DNA from: Phyto melanocephala
Taxonomy: Eukaryota; Arthropoda; Insecta; Diptera; Rhinophoridae
Direction of reading: 5' to 3'
Length of the DNA: 64,000 nucleotides
NCBI GenBank assembly: GCA_941918925.1
Contig: OW799233.1
Span: 5,572,001-5,636,000, forward strand
The translations under genes were made by a program, and so were the position numbers. Shown one piece after another: positions 58,270-64,000 of this stretch. Below the pieces are notes generated by a model. That model searched no databases. It was given only the letters and a program-made list of their open reading frames with translations, and was not told the origin of the DNA. Positions within the stretch are counted from its first letter, which is position 1; the number at the start of each line of letters is the position of its first letter.

Positions 58270-59837
58270 TTTTACTCCTAACGAAGTAGAGCTTGAAATA
58301 AAAAACCTGAATAAAAAAAAATCGCCTGGCTACGACATGGTTTCTGCAAACGTTGTAAATAAATTAACTCGTAAAAGAATTATATTTCTAACTTTAATAT
58401 TTAATTCTATATTACGATTAGATCATTTTCCAATGCAATGAAAATGTGCAGAAATAATTATGATCTCTAAACCTAACAAGGCCGAAAATTCATTATCATC
58501 GTATAGACCTATTAGTTTACTTGCAAAATTTTTAAAAATATTTGATAAAATATTTCTACGAAGACTGTTGCCAGTATTAGAGAGACAAAATATTATCCCA
58601 GATCATCAGTTCGGCTTCCGACATCAGCACGGTACACCTGAACAATGTCACCGAATTATTAATGAAATAACTGACGCCTTTGAAAACAAACGCTACTGCT
58701 CAGCGGTCTTTCTTGATATTCAACAAGCATTCGATAGGGTATAGCACCACGGCTTACTTTTTAAATTAAAGAAAGTTCTACCGGCTCCATTCTATTTATT
58801 TTTCAAAAGTTATCTCTCTCAAAGACACTTTTACGTCAAAAGTAAAGACGAAAGATCAGGTATATATGAAATTAAAGCAGGCATACCACAGGGCAGCGTA
58901 CTAGGTCCAGTTTTGTACACAATTTTTACCGCTGACATGCCACACACAAATAATGTCGTAGTAGCAACATACGCAGATGACACAGCAATAGTTGCAGCAA
59001 GTCAATGCCCAATAGAGGCTTCAATACTGGTCCGAAATCAAAAAAACCATATAGAAAAATGGCTTACTAGGTGGAATATTAAAGTGAACTCTGATAAATC
59101 CAAGCACATTACTTTTGCATTAAGAAGAGGAGACTGTTCAAGTGTATACATATATGGGGTACAAGTGCCAAAAGATAACACAATTAAATATCTGGGAATG
59201 ACCCTAGATAGAAGACTTACTTGGAAACCACATATTAAATGTAAACAAACACAATTAAAGATAAAAACGCGGCAGTTGTATTGGCTACTAGGACCAAAAT
59301 CCGAACTAAACTTAAACAATAAACTAAGAATTTACAAAGCTATTCTGAAACCAGTTTGGACGTACGGAATTATGCTATGGGGAACATCAAGCAAATCAAA
59401 TATTGATATTCTAGAGAGATATCAATCAAAAACTTTAAGACTGGCTACTACAGCGCCATGGTTTGTAACAAACAAATGTATTCGAAGAGATTTAAAAATG
59501 CACTCAGTAAGAGAAGAAATTCAAAGATTCAGCGAAAACTACCTCAAAAGACTTAGTAACCATACAAATCCTCTGGCTGTTGCACTCTTAGACGACAGCA
59601 ATAATACACGAAGACTGAAACGTGTACACGTATTAGATTTACCTCCTAGAAACTAGTCTGCTTATAATGTATAGTTATATTAAAAAAAAAAACATTGTTA
59701 ACTATTTTTAAATTATTTATAGTTATGCAGCTCATTGGAGCTGTATAATTCCTGTTATGCTGTACTTTGATTATCAAATTTGCTTATTGTCTTTAAGTAG
59801 ATAGATTGCAAACAAAGAAAGAACTATTAAAAAAAAA
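58270..59837 (+). mobile_element. jockey-like LINE, 5'-truncated, with target-site duplication
   Basis: A 1,568-bp insert between 31-bp direct repeats. It starts mid-gene, just upstream of the reverse transcriptase, encodes the rest of that protein, and ends with a ~180-bp 3' UTR and a poly-A run at about 59829-59838. This is the classic product of incomplete target-primed reverse transcription. The single-mismatch duplication and a frame with only two nonsense changes make it the youngest LINE here. Confidence 0.9.
58274..59656 (+). pseudogene. jockey-like reverse transcriptase, partial, two nonsense codons
   Basis: One frame of 461 codons including the final TAG, interrupted only by TGA at 58439-58441 and TAG at 58742-58744. 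Both lie where related proteins have Trp (before KCAEI and before HHGLL), so each is one G-to-A change. Reverse-transcriptase blocks appear in order: KKKSPGYD, SYRPISLLAKFLKIFDKI, DHQFGFRHQHGT, AVFLDIQQAFDRV, GIPQGSVLGPVLYTIF and TYADDTAIVA, with the catalytic YADD intact. NSDKSKHITF and IKYLGMTLDRRLTW then give the thumb, and the tail ends VLDLPPRN. The endonuclease domain and ORF1 are lost by 5' truncation. It acted in retrotransposition and is inactive now. Confidence 0.9.
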
Positions 59838-59868
59838 ATCTTTAAGTAACATTCACTCTAACTTAACA
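59838..59868 (+). repeat. target-site duplication of the jockey-like LINE, right
   Basis: Second copy of the 31-bp duplication, immediately after the LINE poly-A tail. It differs from the left copy at one base. Confidence 0.85.
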
Positions 59869-60200
59869 CTGCACAGTGGATCCGCTTGTATGGAGCAGCG
59901 GCCAAAAATGCTTTGAGTGGGAATATCTTAATGAAATTTTCATGAAAATTTTTTTAAATTATTTCCAATATATGACAAAATTTTTAGCCAGGTCGGATAA
60001 CTATATCATATAGCCCCCATAGGGACGATCGGATTTAAAATATTATTTTTTAGCCAATCTCTGCCAAATTCACACAGTATGCATATAATGCCATAATGCC
60101 ATTCGATACCCAAACCAAATTTCATTCCGATCGGACTACTATATCATATAGCTGTCATAGGTCATGTCTCCATACGAGTTGATCTACTGTACTAGCGTCA
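59869..60200. repeat. 'gcccccatagggacgatcgg' fly repeat, dimeric
   Basis: Contains TATCATATAGCCCCCATAG and GGACGATCGGATTTAAAAT (about 60002-60040), typical of a non-coding dispersed or tandem repeat of flies. GATCGGACTACTATATCATA near 60129 repeats GTCGGATAACTATATCATA near 59992, giving an internal unit of about 137 bp. Confidence 0.6.
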
Positions 60201-60657
60201 AATAAAATGTAAGCCCCTCTTAACAAAACATTTTATTTTATATTAAAAGAGGAAATAAATTTTAGAACAAAATATATATTTTCATGAATTAAAAAAAAAT
60301 ATAACAAAATGTAAATTAGAAAAAAGCAGTAAATTAAAAATTAAGTTGAGAATAAAAAAAATTAAAAAGAATCATCTCTGCTCTGCTAGGAAAGTTTGAC
60401 ATTGAAAAAATAATAAGATGCGTTAGATTATTGAATATTTCTAACACATCTGCAAGTTTCTGCAGCTGATTTAAACACTTTTATTAAGTAAAAACTTAGA
60501 TTAATACAATGAATATAATATCTATGGGGGAATCAGGAGGGAACACAACTAAAACTTTAAGTAAACATAAAAGCCATGCCCAAAAAAGGAACAAAAACTA
60601 AGGTTACATAAAACATTAATTTTAAAAGGATAAATTCACAAAATAGTTTTTAATTAT
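60201..60657. other. AT-rich DNA without a recognisable gene
   Basis: Nothing recognised. Confidence 0.5.
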
Positions 60658-60987
60658 TTACAAAAATAAAATAAACACCTTTAACTTCAAAATCCATTGA
60701 TAAATTATGTAATTTTGTTCACAACAAGAATATGCGATCCACTTGAAACTGACTTTCGCTTCGAATGTTTTTGCAATTGCTAAGCTTTTCGTTACAACTG
60801 AACACGTGTTCGTGCGTTTCGTTCTATTTTTAGGAAGTACCGTTATGTTTCCAGTAAAAACCGGTTTGCCATTGCGAAGATTGAACATTTTAGAGACAAT
60901 TTGCTTACAAATTTTTTTTATACGTTGTGACAATATTTTTTTATTTTTGGCCTTTGGCGGAACCACTGTGCACTGTGATACTAAACA
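60658..60987 (-). CDS. unrecognised basic ORF, possible exon
   Basis: Minus-strand open frame of about 109 codons, including VPPKAKNKKILSQRIKKICK, FNLRNGKPVFTGNITVLPKN and KTFEAKVSFKWIAYSCCEQN. Codon use is fairly balanced, with CCG, GCC, ACG and CGC present, until about 60720, where it turns AT-driven. It is strongly basic and has several Cys. There is no ATG at the open end (a GTG at 60966 is the apparent first codon), so it could only be an exon, perhaps entered at TAATGTTTAG just upstream. No family is recognised. Plus-strand frame 60743-61018 overlaps it and is likely its shadow. Confidence 0.25.
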   Translation of the reverse strand, partial: CLVSQCTVVPPKAKNKKILSQRIKKICKQIVSKMFNLRNGKPVFTGNITVLPKNRTKRTNTCSVVTKSLAIAKTFEAKVSFKWIAYSCCEQNYIIYQWILKLKVFILFL

Positions 60988-63650
60988 TTACACAGTACAC
61001 ACCAAAGGAAGTAAATAAATGAGATAGAGATAAACATTATACAAAAATCTTGCATTCACATAAGCCATCTTTCACTGAACACTATACATTATTACACTTT
61101 ATGTTTTTTGGGGCAAAGAAATTAAATAACAGTAGATTTCATATGGAAAAATTATTATTGAATAATTATTTGCACATTATATCGTAGTTTGGTTGGTTTG
61201 CTTTAATCTTTTTAACATCTATTAAGTTCTTAAGTGATACGACTACCCGCAAATGACATTTAATTTTTATTTATTCAATTGGACGAGGTTGAAAATGAAT
61301 TTTAAATTGACAAAGCCATACATACATTTACTCTTTGTATCAACTGTTAAATGTATAAAAATAATCACCAATTTATATAAAGGTCTTTTTAAATAATAAT
61401 TAAAGAAAAAACAACTTTTTTTGCTGAAAAGTATATTTGATTATATTTTTTCTACCATATTTATTAGGCTCTAATACTGGCTTTAAAGTTAATGTATTTT
61501 TTTTAGATTGTCTTATTTACGTAAAAAATATATTAATTAATTTTATGAAAATACATTCCACTAGCCTAGTGTCATTAAAAGCTTACTTTTTCAAAGCTAT
61601 CACAAATAAAACTGAATTCCTTCATATACGAAACAAGTAAAAAAAATTATATGAAGTTGAAAGACAGTATTAGAATCTAATAAGCAATGTCGAATGTGGC
61701 AAAAAGGTCGAAAATTAAAAACTAAAAAAATTCTTAAAAATTTTCGTTTAACATACTGTAATGGCTCCATATTTATTTAATAATTCAACATTTTATATTT
61801 TTATTTATTTTTTTTTTTAATTTTTTAAGCGATTTTGAATAAAATTTAAAACAATATATTTTAGGAGAGAAAAACCAATAAAAATTTCATTTGGTAACTC
61901 TGGCCATTTATCAGGAAGTGAGATAATTATTAATTTAAATTGTTATGATGTAGAAATTGAGACTCATTTATGAATTTATTTGAATAAAGAATCACTGTAT
62001 TTTATTTTACTGAAAATTTCCGCTTTAATTATATGTTGCCTTTATTAAGGACAATGCAATATAAACTTTATAATTTCATACATTTAACTTAAATAAATAC
62101 TTTTTAAATTTAATTATAAAATAATTTCAGGGTAGTCATGACAAATCACCTGAAAATTTCAATACACCCCCGCCTTATATACAACCTTAAATGCATAACA
62201 ATTTTTCTAATTTCCATATCTTATAACAATTCTTTTTATGTATGTCTTACTAGCAGCAACAAATTAAATAAAAACGATGGAGAGAAAAAATGAAACAAAA
62301 AGTGAACAAAAACTGAACAAATGGGACAATATATAATGAAATAAAAAAAATAAAAAAACAGGGTCACGCTTTCACAAGTGCTGTAAATTATAACAGCCTC
62401 TAGCATACAATTGTATAGTAATAAAGCCGCCTGGAGGAAGTAAAGGTTCTAACTATTGCATCTGGGTTTCAGTGTCATTTGTATTTTTCTTTGTTTTTTT
62501 TTTCTTGGTGCTTAGCACAATCATAAGAATATAACAACAGACTTTGGGAGAAAACGGAACGCAAAAAAGAAAAACTCAAGATAGCGGGTGTTATATTGTA
62601 CAGCCTAATGGTGGTTAATGGAGAGTGGCATTATTTTTTTTTTTTTTGCACTAACAAATCTTTAGTTTAAAAAAATATATTATTAAAGAAGCAAATAAAT
62701 AACTCACAGACTCGCTTTACAAAAGCCAATGGTGCTGGAAATCTTTATAGCAAATTGAAACTCTCACAAAATGAATACAGAATTTTAAACTGATTTTTTA
62801 ATATAAAGTCTTGTTTGGTTAAGAAACTTTATGAAAAAAAAAGAAATGCTTAGAATACCTACAACGAAGTATTTGCAACTGTAGATATTAAAAGCGAAAT
62901 GTATTTCTAGTCAAATATTATCGAAATTTGTAGTTTAAATCATTGGCCAACATATTAGTATGATAAATAGGCTATTATCTCTCCTAACTCTTCACACCAT
63001 TTTGAGCAGCTTTAAGGATTAAATAAAAATAAATAAAAACCTTTTTGCACGAATGTAAAACAATCAAATGAGTTTTCATATATCCTTAATATTCAGTAGA
63101 AATAGATTAATAGACTTATCTCACGCTAATATCTTAAAAGCTTTTGTTAATGGTTATCAATCCAAAGAGCATAAACGAAAAACGGTGGTGATTATTGTTC
63201 CATAAGCCAAAAGCCATGCCAAGTTAACTAATACTTTTAATAAAATATATAAAAAAAACAAATAACAGTTCTATTTTCGGAAGTGTGGAATCTGATAATA
63301 CCCTTCACCATCATGTTCATAAGTATAATGAAATTTCGTATTATACGCCAATTTTTTTAACATTTTCAATGCCAGCTTTAGTATTGAGTTCTATTATTAT
63401 TATTTTTTTATTGAGTTTAATGTAGTCTAGTAGTCAATCCCTTTGGATTTTACAGTTTTTATATAATTTATTCTATTTTTCTAGTCAGGCCGTTTCATTT
63501 AGTACCAATGTTGTGGGGGTTAAATTCGAAAAAGACGTCACTACACTATTTGACACATACATACATACACATACGCAATTTGATGTATGACGCAATCTGG
63601 GATTTTTACTTTTTAAAAATCGACTGTATTTTACTTGTCAATCCCTTTTA
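60988..63650. other. AT-rich DNA without a recognisable gene
   Basis: Long T- and A-rich runs (for example 62632-62647). No reading frame, inverted termini or RNA gene recognised. Confidence 0.55.
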
Positions 63651-63651
63651 T

Positions 63652-64000
63652 TATACCCTTCACCTGTGGTGCACAAGGGTATATATAGCTTTGTCATTCC
63701 GTTTGTAATTTCTACAATTTTCATTTCCGACCCCTTAAAAGCTTATGAATAGAGGAATCGATTAAGCCCTGACCGTCTGTCCGTCTGCCCGTCTGTCCGT
63801 GTGTTGGTTGAAATCAACTTTTAGAAGCAACTATATGTTCCTCAGATCTGTATATGGTATCAAACTCTAGGAAATATTCAGGAATGAATAGCTATTGAAA
63901 TTCAGCACAATCGCCCCATAACTTTCTGAGATATGAGCAAAAAACCACGACCACCTCGTTTTTTTACACAATTACAACAACAACATACTTATATACATAC
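63652..64000 (+). repeat. fly interspersed repeat, family B (copy 2, cut by window end)
   Basis: Starts TATACCCTTCACCTGTGG, then GTCATTCCGTTTGTAATTTC, CATTTCCGACC, a GTCTGTCCGTCTGCCCGTCT block at about 63774-63800, and CCACGACCACCTCG near 63943-63957. This is the same block order as the inverse of 56520-56840. The element continues beyond the window. Confidence 0.7.

Overview
The window is 64 kb of very AT-rich animal DNA. The interspersed repeats (blocks around GTCCGTCTGTCCGTCTGT, 'gcccccatagggacgatcgg' blocks, and ends with an ATTCGGC/GCCGAAT hairpin), the jockey-like and CR1-like LINEs, and the mariner-like and piggyBac-like transposases point to a higher (cyclorrhaphan) fly, perhaps a calyptrate such as a blow fly or house-fly relative. 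That placement is inference from repeat style. No complete host protein-coding gene is visible. The DNA reads as a gene-poor intergenic or intronic region filled with transposon remains.

Layout. 0-5 kb: three decayed mariner-like transposase relics. 7.5-8 kb: exon-like minus-strand ORFs of unknown identity. 9.3-10.2 kb: 3' end of a CR1-like LINE. 12-12.8 kb: a fly interspersed repeat. 13.9-15.1 kb: a degenerate ~30-bp minisatellite. 16.9-18.3 kb: a TTAA-flanked element with inverted termini, followed by a piggyBac-like relic and a ~530-bp MITE-like element. 24.9-25.4 kb: a foldback palindrome with ~240-bp arms. 27.7-29.4 kb: inverted arrays of a 39-bp unit, LINE scraps and a hammerhead-like motif. 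29.9-34.4 kb: nested and duplicated repeats with two mariner-like relics. 35.7-40.6 kb: two more relics, one carrying a SINE-like insertion.

42.6-43.9 kb: a complete 1,302-bp Tc1/mariner element with TA target duplication, 31-bp inverted repeats and a transposase broken by one nonsense codon and an ATG-to-GTG start. 44-49.4 kb: LINE and mariner-like relics. 49.4-52.4 kb: a ~3-kb element with ~530-bp inverted repeats, a plausible internal promoter and a decayed gene of a zinc-knuckle transposase-like family; I regard this as the most interesting object here. 53.5-53.65 kb: a convincing terminal exon of an unidentified host gene on the minus strand, with a 159-bp hairpin ~120 bp past its stop. 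54.2-54.7 kb: 3' end of an I/LOA-like LINE. 56.0-56.8 and 63.65-64 kb: copies of a second fly repeat. 58.27-59.84 kb: a 5'-truncated jockey-like LINE with a 31-bp target-site duplication.

The genes do not form a pathway. The history is repeated insertion, nesting, internal deletion and mutational decay, with at least nine relics of one mariner-like superfamily, three CR1-like LINE pieces, two I/LOA-like LINE ends and several dsRNA-capable palindromes.
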